From Actinomycetospora sp. NBRC 106378 (GTDB taxonomy: Bacteria > Actinomycetota > Actinomycetes > Mycobacteriales > Pseudonocardiaceae): 64,000 nt of DNA. The notes under the pieces are model-generated. The model did not search any database. It was not told the origin of the DNA and worked only from the letters and a program-made list of their open reading frames with translations. Where the stretch lies: the NCBI RefSeq assembly GCF_030269685.1, contig NZ_BSTT01000013.1, forward strand, positions 62,001-126,000, given 5' to 3'. Positions within the stretch are counted from its first letter, which is position 1. Each line of letters opens with the position of its first letter. Positions 34,202-43,064 of this stretch are shown here, piece after piece. The translations under genes and the position numbers were made by a program.

Positions 34202-34879
34202 TCAGACCAGCCGGCCGCCGCCGTCGACGTGCAGCGTCGTGCCGGTGACGAACGGGTTGGTGAGCGCGAGGAGCGCCGCGGCGGAGACGTCGGCCGGGGT
34301 CCCGGTCCGTCCCGCCGGGAGTCGGGCCGCGGTGTCGGCGAGGAAGTCCGCGTCCCACGTGCCGGAGTCGACGATGCCGGGCGAGATCGCGTTGACCCGC
34401 ACCGGCGCGAGCTCGACGGCCAGCGCCTCGGCGAGGAACGCGACCGCGCCGTTCGTCGCGACCATCACCGACAACCCGGGCGCGGGCCTCCAGGCGGCCA
34501 CCCCGGAGAACAGCAGGATCGAGCCGCGGACGGTCAGGTGCTTGGCGAGCAGGAGCGGCCCGATCACCTTGGCGTCGAAGGCGGTGTGCACGGCGTCGCG
34601 GTCGAGCGAGGCCACCGGTCCGTTGGCGTGCGCCGCCGCGGTGACGACGAGGTGGTCGACCGGCCCGACGCGTGCGGCCAGGGCAGCGATCGACGCCTCG
34701 TCGGTGAGGTCGACGGCCTCGGGGCGGGCACCGTCGGCGGCGAGCCGGCCGGGGTCGCGCCCGGCGAGGATCGCGTCCGCGCCGCGGGCGGCGGCGTCCG
34801 CGGCGATGCGGGCCGCGATGCCGGAGCGGCCGCCCACGACGAGGACGGTGGAGCCGGTGAGGTCGGTGGTGATGTCCAT
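34202..34879 (-). CDS. SDR-family protein with altered catalytic residues
   Basis: 225 residues, Rossmann fold: VLVVGGRSGIAARIAADAA for the cofactor, VDHLVVTAAAHANGPV in place of NNAG, LLFSG (S125) and VRVNAISPGIVDSGTW. The usual YxxxK reads MVATN (M139, N143), so Tyr and Lys are both replaced. It is therefore either a divergent SDR with another mechanism or a binding protein. The ATG at 34879 gives the standard SDR N-terminus. Divergent from the LysR gene, its likely regulator. Confidence 0.85.
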   Translation of the reverse strand: MDITTDLTGSTVLVVGGRSGIAARIAADAAARGADAILAGRDPGRLAADGARPEAVDLTDEASIAALAARVGPVDHLVVTAAAHANGPVASLDRDAVHTAFDAKVIGPLLLAKHLTVRGSILLFSGVAAWRPAPGLSVMVATNGAVAFLAEALAVELAPVRVNAISPGIVDSGTWDADFLADTAARLPAGRTGTPADVSAAALLALTNPFVTGTTLHVDGGGRLV

Positions 34880-34946
34880 GCCGGGTGCAGCGCACCGGCC
34901 GGCCCGCCGCATCCCGTCGCGCCATGAGTGTTCTGGGCAGTTGCCA

Positions 34947-34952
34947 TAGATT
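34947..34952 (+). promoter_or_regulatory. Probable -10 box of the LysR gene
   Basis: TAGATT ends 6 bp before the ATG at 34959 and favours that start over the GTG at 34953 for a leaderless message. Confidence 0.45.
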
Positions 34953-34958
34953 GTGCGC

Positions 34959-35861
34959 ATGCCGACGTTGCGCGCGCTGGAGTGCCTGGTCGCGGTCCTC
35001 GACGCGGGGTCGGTCACCGAGGCCGCCCGGGCGCTGCACCTCTCGCAGCCCGCGCTCTCCCATCAGCTCGCGGGGCTGGAGCGCGAGCTCGGCACGCCCC
35101 TGCTGGAGCGCCTGCCGCGCGGGGTGCGTCCGACGGCCGCCGGACGCGCCGTCGCGGCCGACGCCCGGCTCGCGCTCGCGGCGGCGGACCGGGTGGTCGC
35201 CACGGCCCGGGACGTGGCGGGCGGGCGCGGTGGCCGCCTGCGGCTGGCGTGCGCCGAGTCGATGACGGCGTGGCTGCTCGCGCCCGTGCTGCGCGGCTGG
35301 CGGCGCCGGCACCGCGACGTCGCGGTCGAGCTGACCGAGACCACGAGCGCCGACGACCTCGCGGCGGCCCTCGCCAGAGGCGCTGCCGACGTCGCGATCG
35401 GCCCCCGCCCCTCGTCGCACGAGGCCGCGCGGGAGGTCGTCGTCGGGACCGAGGAGATCCTCGCCGTCGTCCCGCCGGACCACACCCCGCCGCAGACCTG
35501 GGCCGACCTCGCCGCCGGACCCGTCGTCGGCTACCACCCCGACAACGGGCTGGCCGCCTTCCTCGACGCGACCGCGGCGCAGCGGGGCGCGGCCCTCACC
35601 CCGGTCACGCGCACGCGGCACGCCGCCACCGCCGCCCAGCTCGCCCACGCCGGCCTGGGTGTCGCGCTGGTCCCGACGACGGGTCTCGGTGCGGCCTTCT
35701 CGGGCGAGCTCCGCCACCTCGATCCACCGCTGACCCGCGAGGTCGTCGCCCTCGTAGAGACCCCGCACGACCCGATGGTGCGGGCCTTCGTCGGCGAGGT
35801 GGTCCGCCGCGGGGTGCCCGTGTCGGCGGCGGTCAGCCGGCGGCTGTCGGACCGGAACTGA
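34959..35861 (+). CDS. LysR-family transcriptional regulator
   Basis: 300 residues. The winged helix reads LRALECLVAVLDAGSVTEAA, ALHLSQPALSHQLAGLEREL and GTPLLERLPRGVRPTAAG; the rest is a substrate-binding domain. The gene is divergent from the SDR gene with 79 bp between the starts, the classical LysR arrangement. The co-inducer is unknown. A CCCGACGACGGG motif lies at 35672-35683. Confidence 0.9.
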   Translation: MPTLRALECLVAVLDAGSVTEAARALHLSQPALSHQLAGLERELGTPLLERLPRGVRPTAAGRAVAADARLALAAADRVVATARDVAGGRGGRLRLACAESMTAWLLAPVLRGWRRRHRDVAVELTETTSADDLAAALARGAADVAIGPRPSSHEAAREVVVGTEEILAVVPPDHTPPQTWADLAAGPVVGYHPDNGLAAFLDATAAQRGAALTPVTRTRHAATAAQLAHAGLGVALVPTTGLGAAFSGELRHLDPPLTREVVALVETPHDPMVRAFVGEVVRRGVPVSAAVSRRLSDRN

Positions 35862-36049
35862 CGGACCCACGGCGCGACGCGGGGCCCTGGCGGCGGTCGG
35901 TGGCGTCGGCGGAGTTCGTCACTCCGCGCGACCTGCGGGTCCACCCGTTCGAGACCACAGCACGCCCTCGTCGGCGGTTTACCGTGGCCGTACTGCGAAG
36001 TAGGTGTACGCGATCCGCCCGGTCGGGTCGGACCGCCGGAGGGGGACGA

Positions 36050-37357
36050 ATGGCGGTCGAGGTCACGGACGACGTGGACGCGGACCTCCGCGCCGTCCTC
36101 GCGACGAGGTCGGTCCGCACGGTCTTCCAGCCCGTCGTCGAGCTCTCGACCCGTCAGGTCGTCGGCGTCGAGGCCCTCACCCGCGGACCGCGCGACGGTG
36201 CCCTCGAGCGCCCCGACGCCCTCTTCGCCGCCGCTCGCGCGGCGGGGGTCACCGGGGAGCTCGACCGGCTCTGCCACGCCGAGGCCCTGAACCAGTGGGA
36301 GATCGCGCGGCCACCGGCCGAGCTGCGGCTGTTCCTCAACTGCGAGCCCGCCGGCCTGGGCGCCACCTCGTGGACGGCGCTGCTCGCCGGCATCGCGCGG
36401 TACCCGCAGGTCCAGGTCGTCGTCGAGATCACCGAGCGCGACCTCGCCCGCGACCCCGCGGAGCTGCTCACGTTCACCGAGCACCTGCGGGCGGCCGGGG
36501 TGGGGATCGCGCTGGACGACGTCGGGGTGGACGCCGACTCGCTCGCGCTCATGCCCTTCCTGATGCCCGACGTCGTGAAGCTCGACATCAGCCTGCTACG
36601 CCGCGCCCCGGACCCCGCTCTCGCCCGGGTGCTCTCCGCGGTCCGCGCGCACGCTCAGCGCCGGGGGGCGCTCGTCCTCGCCGAGGGGGTGGAGACCCTC
36701 GAGCACGAGCGCCTGGCGATCGCGTTCGGCGCGACCCTCGCGCAGGGCTGGTACTACGGCGCGCCACGCCCGCTGCCCGAGCACTGGCTCCCGGGCGGCC
36801 TGCCGCGTCCCCGCTGGCCGTTACCGCTGCACGGCCTGGACGACGCGACACCCGCGGGGAGCCCCTACGAGATGGCGACGTCCCGGCACCCGGCGGTCCG
36901 GACCCCGGTCGATCTGCTGATCGCCATGCGGCGGGAGCTCGAGGACGTCGTCAGCCGGAACGCCGGCCTCGCCGTCGTGCTGATCACGTGTCTCGATCCG
37001 CGCAACACGCCCGCCGGGCTCGCCGAGCACTACGCGGCGCTCGCGACGCACGCGCGGTTCATCGGGGCCCTCGGGGTCGACATGCCCGCCGAACTCGTCC
37101 CCGGGCTGCGGGGCACGGCGCTCGCGGCGGGCGACCCGGTGGCGCGCGAGTCGAGCCTCGTCGTCGTCAGCCCGCACTTCGCCGCGGCCCTCGTCGCCCG
37201 CGAGCGCGGCGACGCCCAGCCGGGCGAGGGCCGGGCCTTCGACCACGTGGTCAGCTACGACCGCACCCTCGTCGTCGAGATCGCCCGGTCCCTCATGGTC
37301 CGGGTGCTCCCCCTCGCCGACGAGGAGCCCGTCCCGGGGGACCGCGTCCCGGCGTGA
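36050..37357 (+). CDS. EAL-DICT sensory protein, probable c-di-GMP phosphodiesterase
   Basis: 435 residues. An EAL domain (about 20-260) keeps the main catalytic marks: [42 protein letters not shown] and [12 protein letters not shown] domain (about 285-425), associated with light- or ligand-sensing proteins, follows. The DDFGTG loop is reduced to DDVGVD, so activity is probable but not certain. The ATG at 36050 has GGAGGGGG upstream. The 188 bp before it hold a small hairpin (GCGGAGT / ACTCCGC, 35909-35927). Confidence 0.85.
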   Translation: MAVEVTDDVDADLRAVLATRSVRTVFQPVVELSTRQVVGVEALTRGPRDGALERPDALFAAARAAGVTGELDRLCHAEALNQWEIARPPAELRLFLNCEPAGLGATSWTALLAGIARYPQVQVVVEITERDLARDPAELLTFTEHLRAAGVGIALDDVGVDADSLALMPFLMPDVVKLDISLLRRAPDPALARVLSAVRAHAQRRGALVLAEGVETLEHERLAIAFGATLAQGWYYGAPRPLPEHWLPGGLPRPRWPLPLHGLDDATPAGSPYEMATSRHPAVRTPVDLLIAMRRELEDVVSRNAGLAVVLITCLDPRNTPAGLAEHYAALATHARFIGALGVDMPAELVPGLRGTALAAGDPVARESSLVVVSPHFAAALVARERGDAQPGEGRAFDHVVSYDRTLVVEIARSLMVRVLPLADEEPVPGDRVPA

Positions 37358-37367
37358 GCCCCCGGTC

Positions 37368-38558
37368 CTACGTGTCCGAGGGACCGCCGAACAGCGGCTC
37401 GTCGACCGAGCGGATCTCCTGGCTGGGCAGGCCGCCCGGGTGCTCGCGACGGACACGGTCCACGGCGGCGAGCGCGATGCCGAGGTGGTGGCGCTTCGAG
37501 GTCTCGTAGAAGGTCTGGGCGTCCGCGGAGAGCTTGGGCGACCCGTGCAGCGGCTTGTCCGAGACGCAGAGCAGCGTCGCGTTGGGAACCCGGTAGCGGA
37601 ACCCGTTCGCGGCGATCGTCGCCGACTCCATGTCCACCGCGACGCTGCGGCTGGCCTGCATCGCCGCGAGCGTCAGCTTCTGGTTGAGCTCCCAGTTGCG
37701 GTTGTCGGTGGTGTGCACCGTGCCGATCCGGTACTCCGCCCCGGCCTCCTGGAGCGCTTCGAGGAGGAACGTGTTGAGCCGGTGGTTCGGGATCACCGGG
37801 ACGTTCAGCGGCAGGACCTCGTCGAGCACGTGGTCGAAGCGCTGGTAGCCGGTGGCGAGGACGAAGTCGCCCTTCTGCTGGTGGTTCCGCAGCCCGCCGC
37901 AGTGTCCGATCATGATCATCGTGTCGGGGCGGAGCACCGCGACGTGGTCGGTCGCGGTCTTCGCGTTGGCCGGGCCGACGCCGATGTTGACGAGCGTGAC
38001 GCCGTCGCCGTCGGGCAGGACGTGGTGGTAGGCGGGCATCTGGACGTCGTGGTCCGGCCGGACGGCGTCGGCGTAGCGCTCCAGGAACGCCTCGACGTGC
38101 ATCGCGTAGTTGGTGAACAGCACGTGCCGCTGGAAGGCCGCCGCGGGGGTGCCGGTGTAGTGCCCGAGCCGGTCGGTGGAGAGCTGCATCCGCTCGGGGG
38201 AGAAGAGGAAGAGCTTCTTCGAGCGCGCGTCGACCCGGTCCTCGTCGAGCGCGGCGAAGAAGGAGGGGTCGTCGAAGGCCAGCGCGGGCCGTGCCGGGCG
38301 CACCGTGATCCGGGCGCCCGCGCGCAGGAGCGACTCGAGCTCGCGGCAGAGGTAGCGCCGGATCGCCGCCGTCCGGGAGAACTCGCCGGTCAGCCGTGGG
38401 TTGACCGCCGACCACGGGCGCACGACCTCGATGGTCGAGTACCACCCGTCGTCGTCGATGGCACCGAGCGTGTCCACCAGCCGGGCCACGGCGTCGTCGT
38501 ACTCGGTGAGCGTGGCGCCGTCGGCGCTCGCCGTGGTGTGCGGGTGGGTCGCGGTCAC
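37368..38558 (-). CDS. amn: AMP nucleosidase
   Basis: About 396 residues. It has the Amn-type N-terminal domain ([24 protein letters not shown]) and the purine-phosphorylase-like C-terminal domain ([63 protein letters not shown]). It hydrolyses AMP to adenine and ribose 5-phosphate. The GTG at 38558 is the first plausible start; no ribosome site is evident. Convergent with the EAL-DICT gene with 10 bp between stops. Confidence 0.9.
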   Translation of the reverse strand: MTATHPHTTASADGATLTEYDDAVARLVDTLGAIDDDGWYSTIEVVRPWSAVNPRLTGEFSRTAAIRRYLCRELESLLRAGARITVRPARPALAFDDPSFFAALDEDRVDARSKKLFLFSPERMQLSTDRLGHYTGTPAAAFQRHVLFTNYAMHVEAFLERYADAVRPDHDVQMPAYHHVLPDGDGVTLVNIGVGPANAKTATDHVAVLRPDTMIMIGHCGGLRNHQQKGDFVLATGYQRFDHVLDEVLPLNVPVIPNHRLNTFLLEALQEAGAEYRIGTVHTTDNRNWELNQKLTLAAMQASRSVAVDMESATIAANGFRYRVPNATLLCVSDKPLHGSPKLSADAQTFYETSKRHHLGIALAAVDRVRREHPGGLPSQEIRSVDEPLFGGPSDT

Positions 38559-38681
38559 GGCTGTCGATGGTCCCAGTCGTTCCCGACGACGGCGGTGGCC
38601 GGGTCGCCGAGGCTTCACGCTGTCGGTGCATCGTGCGATCGTGAGACGGACCACGATCGAGTCCGTCATGGAGGTCACCCG

Positions 38682-40325
38682 GTGAGCGCCCCCGCTGTCC
38701 CGTCGTACGCGTCCGGTATCTCCGACGTGCCCCTGCTCGGCGACACCATCGGCGACGACCTGGACCGGACGGTCGCCGCCTTCCCCGACGGCGAGGCGCT
38801 GGTCGACCGGGCGCAGGGGCTGCGCTACACGTGGTCGGAGTTCGCCGCGGAGGTCGACGCGCTGGCGGTCGGGCTGCTCGACCTGGGGATCGCGAAGGGC
38901 GACCGGGTCGGGATCTGGGCACCGAACTGCGCGCAGTGGACGCTGCTGCAGTACGCCACGGCGAAGGTCGGGGCGATCCTGGTCAACATCAACCCCGCCT
39001 ACCGCACCCACGAGCTGGAGTTCGTGCTCAACCAGGCCGGGGTGCGGCTGCTGGTGGCGGCCCGGTCGTTCAAGACCTCGCAGTACGCCGAGATGATCGA
39101 GCAGGTGCGGCCGAACTGTGCGGCGCTCGAGACGGTGGTCATCACCGACTCCGACGCGTGGCGGTCGCTGTTCGTCACCGACGGGGACGTCGCCCGGGTG
39201 CGCGCGGTGCAGGCGGAGCTGTCGGCCGACGACGCGATCAACATCCAGTACACCTCGGGCACCACCGGGTTCCCGAAGGGCGCGACGCTCTCGCACCACA
39301 ACATCCTCAACAACGGCTACTTCGTCGGCCGCATGTGCGGCTACGACGAGACCGACCGGGTGTGCATCCCGGTGCCCTTCTACCACTGCTTCGGCATGGT
39401 GATGGGCAACCTCGCGTGCTCCAGCTCCGGGGCGACGATGGTGATCCCGGCCCCCGGCTTCGACCCGGCGCTGACGCTGGCCGCCGTCGCCGAGGAGCGC
39501 TGCACCTCGCTCTACGGCGTGCCGACGATGTTCATCGCCGAGCTCGCGCTGCCCGACGTCGGCGACTACGACGTCTCCTCCCTGCGCACCGGGATCATGG
39601 CCGGCTCGCCGTGCCCGGTGGAGGTGATGAAACAGGTCGTCGACCGGTTCGGGATGACCGAGGTGACGATCGCCTACGGCATGACCGAGACCTCGCCGGT
39701 GTCCACCCAGACCCGCGCGGACGACTCGCTCGACCGCCGCGTCTCCACCGTCGGACGCACGATGCCGCACCTCGAGTCGAAGGTGATCGACCCCGAGACC
39801 GGGCTGACCGTGCCGCGCGGGACGCCGGGGGAGCTGTGCACCCGCGGGTACTCGGTGATGCTCGGGTACTGGGAGCAGCCCGACAAGACCGCCGAGGTGA
39901 TCGACCGGGCGCGCTGGATGCACACCGGCGACCTCGCGGTGATGGACGACGAGGGCTACGTCAACATCACTGGCCGGATCAAGGACATGGTCATCCGCGG
40001 CGGCGAGAACGTGTACCCGCGGGAGATCGAGGAGTTCCTCTACACCCACCCCGACATCCTCGACGCGCAGGTCATCGGGGTGCCCGACCCGCGCTACGGC
40101 GAGGAGCTCATGGCGTGGGTGCGCCTGCGCGACGGGGTGGCGGAGCTGACCGCCGAGCAGGTCCGGGAGTTCGCCACCGGCCGGCTCGCCCACTACAAGA
40201 TCCCGCGCTACGTGCACGTCGTCGAGGAGTTCCCGATGACCGTCACGGGCAAGGTCCGCAAGGTCGAGATGCGCGCGACCGCCGTGGAGCTGCTCGGTCT
40301 CGAGGCGGCGGCACCGACGGCGTAG
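38682..40325 (+). CDS. Acyl-CoA synthetase (AMP-binding, FadD-type)
   Basis: 547 residues. The AMP-binding P-loop [20 protein letters not shown], the A5 motif [52 protein letters not shown] and the C-terminal TGKVRK Lys are all present. It activates a carboxylic acid, probably medium-chain, to its CoA ester. The GTG at 38682 has GGAGG seven bases upstream. Monocistronic by position. Confidence 0.93.
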   Translation: MSAPAVPSYASGISDVPLLGDTIGDDLDRTVAAFPDGEALVDRAQGLRYTWSEFAAEVDALAVGLLDLGIAKGDRVGIWAPNCAQWTLLQYATAKVGAILVNINPAYRTHELEFVLNQAGVRLLVAARSFKTSQYAEMIEQVRPNCAALETVVITDSDAWRSLFVTDGDVARVRAVQAELSADDAINIQYTSGTTGFPKGATLSHHNILNNGYFVGRMCGYDETDRVCIPVPFYHCFGMVMGNLACSSSGATMVIPAPGFDPALTLAAVAEERCTSLYGVPTMFIAELALPDVGDYDVSSLRTGIMAGSPCPVEVMKQVVDRFGMTEVTIAYGMTETSPVSTQTRADDSLDRRVSTVGRTMPHLESKVIDPETGLTVPRGTPGELCTRGYSVMLGYWEQPDKTAEVIDRARWMHTGDLAVMDDEGYVNITGRIKDMVIRGGENVYPREIEEFLYTHPDILDAQVIGVPDPRYGEELMAWVRLRDGVAELTAEQVREFATGRLAHYKIPRYVHVVEEFPMTVTGKVRKVEMRATAVELLGLEAAAPTA

Positions 40326-40378
40326 CGGGGAGAGGACGCGCGCCCGCGATCTCCGACGACCCGGTCACCCGTGCGGGA

Positions 40379-40384
40379 TACGAT
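40379..40384 (+). promoter_or_regulatory. Probable -10 box of the cold-shock gene
   Basis: TACGAT lies about 65 bp before the GTG at 40449, leaving a leader that contains a stable hairpin. Confidence 0.4.
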
Positions 40385-40392
40385 GGACCGAT

Positions 40393-40417
40393 GCGCTCCG
40401 GCACTCTGCCGGGGCGC
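40393..40417 (+). promoter_or_regulatory. Hairpin in the 5' leader of the cold-shock gene
   Basis: GCGCTCCGGCA (40393-40403) pairs with TGCCGGGGCGC (40407-40417), with one G-U pair and a CTC loop, in the predicted untranslated leader. Cold-shock genes often carry structured leaders; a thermosensor role is only a possibility. Confidence 0.4.
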
Positions 40418-40448
40418 GTTCTCGTCGACGAGAGAACGGGTGAGCACG

Positions 40449-40835
40449 GTGCCGACCGGCAAGGTCAAGTGGTACGACGCCGAGAAGGGGTTCGGGTTCC
40501 TCTCCCAGGAGGAGGGCGCCGACGTCTACGTCCCCAAGGGTTCCCTGCCCCGTGAGGTGGAGGCCCTGAAGTCCGGTCAGCGCGTCGAGTTCGGGATCGC
40601 CGAGGGGCGTCGCGGACCGCAGGCGCTGCAGGTCCGCCTCGTCGACCCGCTGCCGTCGGTGGCCGAGGCCAAGCGTCGTTCACCGGACGAGCTGCACGGG
40701 CTCATCGACGACATGATCAAGCTGCTCGAGATCAAGGTCCAGCCCGACCTGCGGCGCGGGAAGTACCCCGACCGGCGCAACACGAAGAAGCTCGCCGAGG
40801 TCGTCCGCGCCGTCGCCCGGGAGCTCGAGGGCTGA
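40449..40835 (+). CDS. Cold-shock domain protein, long actinobacterial type
   Basis: 128 residues. The first 65 are a cold-shock domain ([45 protein letters not shown]) binding single-stranded nucleic acid; a helical C-terminal extension of about 60 residues ([16 protein letters not shown] ...) is usual in the longer CspB-like proteins of mycobacteria. The GTG at 40449 matches the family start; a GTG nine bases upstream is an alternative. The gene is followed by the convergent DUF2771/MFS pair, an order also known in Mycobacterium. Confidence 0.9.
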   Translation: MPTGKVKWYDAEKGFGFLSQEEGADVYVPKGSLPREVEALKSGQRVEFGIAEGRRGPQALQVRLVDPLPSVAEAKRRSPDELHGLIDDMIKLLEIKVQPDLRRGKYPDRRNTKKLAEVVRAVARELEG

Positions 40836-40885
40836 GCGGTCCCGACGGCGGCTCCGGCCCTGTCGCGGGTTTCCACCCTGCCGTG

Positions 40886-40922
40886 CCCACCTTGTCGTTG
40901 TGAATCACAACGACAAGGTGGG
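40886..40922. terminator. 37-bp perfect palindrome, nested in an outer repeat
   Basis: Two 18-bp arms (40886-40903 and 40905-40922, CCCACCTTGTCGTTGTGA and its complement) flank a single A. An outer pair TGTCGCGG (40861-40868) / CCGCGACA (40940-40947) encloses it. It lies between convergent stops at 40835 and 40955, the place of a two-way terminator. Confidence 0.7.
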
Positions 40923-40954
40923 ACCGGTCGGTCGAATGTCCGCGACAAGGCGGC

Positions 40955-41473
40955 TCAGGCCGCCCCCGCCGCGGTCAGCACCCACGTGGACCGGGTGGAG
41001 AACAGGCTGCCCTGCGGGGTGATCGTCTGGCTGGCCCCGAACTGCTGCACCTCCACGCGCTGGAGGCGCCAGCGGGGGTCGGGGAGCACGAGGCGGAACG
41101 AGCCGCGCGCGTTCGGCGCGAAGACCTGGCTGCGTCCGCTCTGCTGCGCGCCGGTGTCGTCGAGGTAGGTGAAGGCGACCTGCCACGGCGTCGCGAGCAC
41201 GGCGTCGGGGATGGTCAGGTCGACCGCCACCCCGGCCGGCAGCGGCAGCGTGGCGACGTTCGACGGGTCGGTCTCGCAGTCGGTGACCATGAGGTCGCAG
41301 TAGACCGTCGGCTCGGCCTGCACGGACGCCGGGCCGGCGGTGAAGGTGACGTCACCCGGGTCGTCCGGCCCGGAGGTGACCACGAGCACGACCACCACCG
41401 CGGCGACCACGACCACGACCACGACGACGGCGATCCACACCCAGCGGGGCACCGCCCGCAACCGCGCGAGCAT
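40955..41473 (-). CDS. DUF2771-type membrane-anchored protein
   Basis: 172 residues: a Val-rich transmembrane helix near the N-terminus (about 13-36), then an extracytoplasmic domain with a Cys pair (YCDLMVTDCETD), VAFTYLDDTG and FRLVLPDPRWRLQRVEVQQF. The family is of unknown function and is found beside an MFS transporter in mycobacteria, as here. The ATG at 41473 overlaps the stop of the transporter gene by one base. Confidence 0.8.
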   Translation of the reverse strand: MLARLRAVPRWVWIAVVVVVVVVAAVVVVLVVTSGPDDPGDVTFTAGPASVQAEPTVYCDLMVTDCETDPSNVATLPLPAGVAVDLTIPDAVLATPWQVAFTYLDDTGAQQSGRSQVFAPNARGSFRLVLPDPRWRLQRVEVQQFGASQTITPQGSLFSTRSTWVLTAAGAA

Positions 41474-42954
41474 CAGGCGGGACGGCGGGGGAGCAGCGAG
41501 CGGCCGCGCGAGGTCATCACGGTCTGCACGGTACCGATCACCAGCACGGCGCTGATCACCGTGAACCCGATCCACCAGGTCGGGGGCAGGAGCACCCCGA
41601 GCGTGCCGCCGAACACCCAGGTGAGCTGCAGGATCGTCTCCGACCGCCCGAACGCCGAGGCGCGCGCCGCCTCGGGCATGTCCCGCTGCACCACCGCGTC
41701 CAGGCAGACCTTCAGCAGCGCCGAGGCGGTCGCGCCGACCAGGCCGACCACGGCCGCCGTCGCGAGCCCGACGACGAGCGCGGCGGTCACGGTCGACGCG
41801 AGGGCCGCGCACAACGCCGTGATGAGCAGCAGGTCCGGGCGGTCGAAGCGGCGTCGGGCCCCGAGGGCGTTGCCCAGGAACCCACCGGCTCCCGCCGCCG
41901 CCCCGACGACGCCGAGCAGCAGCAGCTGACGGCCGGGCGTGCCCTCGGTCTGGGCCTTGACGACGAACGCGGCGAAGAGGGTCAGGAATCCGGTGAGGGC
42001 CCGGATCGTGCCGTTGGCCCACAGCGCCGTGACGACGTGCCGGCTCATCCGCACCCGCGGCCGGGCCCCCGGGCGGTCTCGACGGCCCGGCTCCGCCGCG
42101 GTGCGCGGGCGGGGGATCAGCACCGTCTCCATCTCGCCCTCGGTGACCTCCACCCACCGCGGGATGCGCAGGCAGAGCCAGATCCCGGCGAAGCAGATCC
42201 CGGCGGTCAGCCAGGCCGCGCCCGGCGAGCCGGCCAGGTACGAGACCCCCGCGGCGATCCCTCCGAACACCCCGGAGGCGACGAGGCCGAACACGGTCAG
42301 CCGGGAGTTGGTGGTCACGAGCGTGATGCCCGGCGGCAGGACGCGCGGGGTCACGGCGGCCTTGAGCACCCCGAACGACTTCGACAGCACGAGGATCCCG
42401 AGCGCCGCCGGGTAGAGCGCCCAGGTGTCCATGAACAGCGCGAGGACCACCGCGAGGACGCCCTGACCCGCCGTCGAGATCGCGAGGGCCCAGCGGCGGC
42501 CGCGTTGGACGCGGTCGAGCAGCGGGCCGATCACCGGCGCGACGAGCGCGAACGGCGCGACCGTGATCAGCAGGTAGAGCGCGACCTTGTCCTTGGACTC
42601 GGCGCTCGCCGCGGAGAAGAACAGGGTGTTGGCGAGCGCGACGGCGAGCGCGGCGTCGGAGGCGTAGTTGGCCATCCACGCGTAGGTCAGCGCGGTCAGC
42701 CCCGAGCGGTCGGCACCGTCCGCCGAGGCCGCACGGTGGAAGGCCCGGACGCCGGCGCGCGTCAGGTTCCGCGTCCGCCACGCGGCGACGCGGGTGACCG
42801 TGATCTTGCGCGGGCCGGGGTCGTCGGCGTCCTGCCCGGTCAGGCGCCGCGTCGGAGCAGGTTCCGGACGGCGGGTGTCCCGGTCCCGGCGACGCCCGGC
42901 CGACCAGCCGGCACGGCCGGGGTCGGGGTCCGGGGCGGGATCGGGGCGGGCCAC
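41473..42954 (-). CDS. Major facilitator superfamily transporter
   Basis: About 493 residues, with 10 to 12 hydrophobic helices after a 50-residue charged, Pro/Arg-rich N-terminus ([12 protein letters not shown]). The first helix region is [20 protein letters not shown]. The substrate cannot be read. The start is uncertain: the GTG at 42954 has a GAGGTGG upstream at a wide spacing, and in-frame GTG codons at 42972 and 42984 are also possible. Divergent from mfd. Confidence 0.85.
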   Translation of the reverse strand: MARPDPAPDPDPGRAGWSAGRRRDRDTRRPEPAPTRRLTGQDADDPGPRKITVTRVAAWRTRNLTRAGVRAFHRAASADGADRSGLTALTYAWMANYASDAALAVALANTLFFSAASAESKDKVALYLLITVAPFALVAPVIGPLLDRVQRGRRWALAISTAGQGVLAVVLALFMDTWALYPAALGILVLSKSFGVLKAAVTPRVLPPGITLVTTNSRLTVFGLVASGVFGGIAAGVSYLAGSPGAAWLTAGICFAGIWLCLRIPRWVEVTEGEMETVLIPRPRTAAEPGRRDRPGARPRVRMSRHVVTALWANGTIRALTGFLTLFAAFVVKAQTEGTPGRQLLLLGVVGAAAGAGGFLGNALGARRRFDRPDLLLITALCAALASTVTAALVVGLATAAVVGLVGATASALLKVCLDAVVQRDMPEAARASAFGRSETILQLTWVFGGTLGVLLPPTWWIGFTVISAVLVIGTVQTVMTSRGRSLLPRRPA

Positions 42955-43017
42955 GGAGCCATCGTCGCCCACCTCACGGGTCACCGGGGAAGGCCGGAGG
43001 CCGTCGGGGTGTTCTCG

Positions 43018-43023
43018 TAGACT
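43018..43023 (+). promoter_or_regulatory. Probable -10 box of mfd
   Basis: TAGACT lies about 41 bp before the mfd GTG, leaving a short leader with CAGGAG. Confidence 0.4.
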
Positions 43024-43064
43024 GGCCAACGATCCTCCCCACCTGCTCAGGAGTCGGTTCCCGG

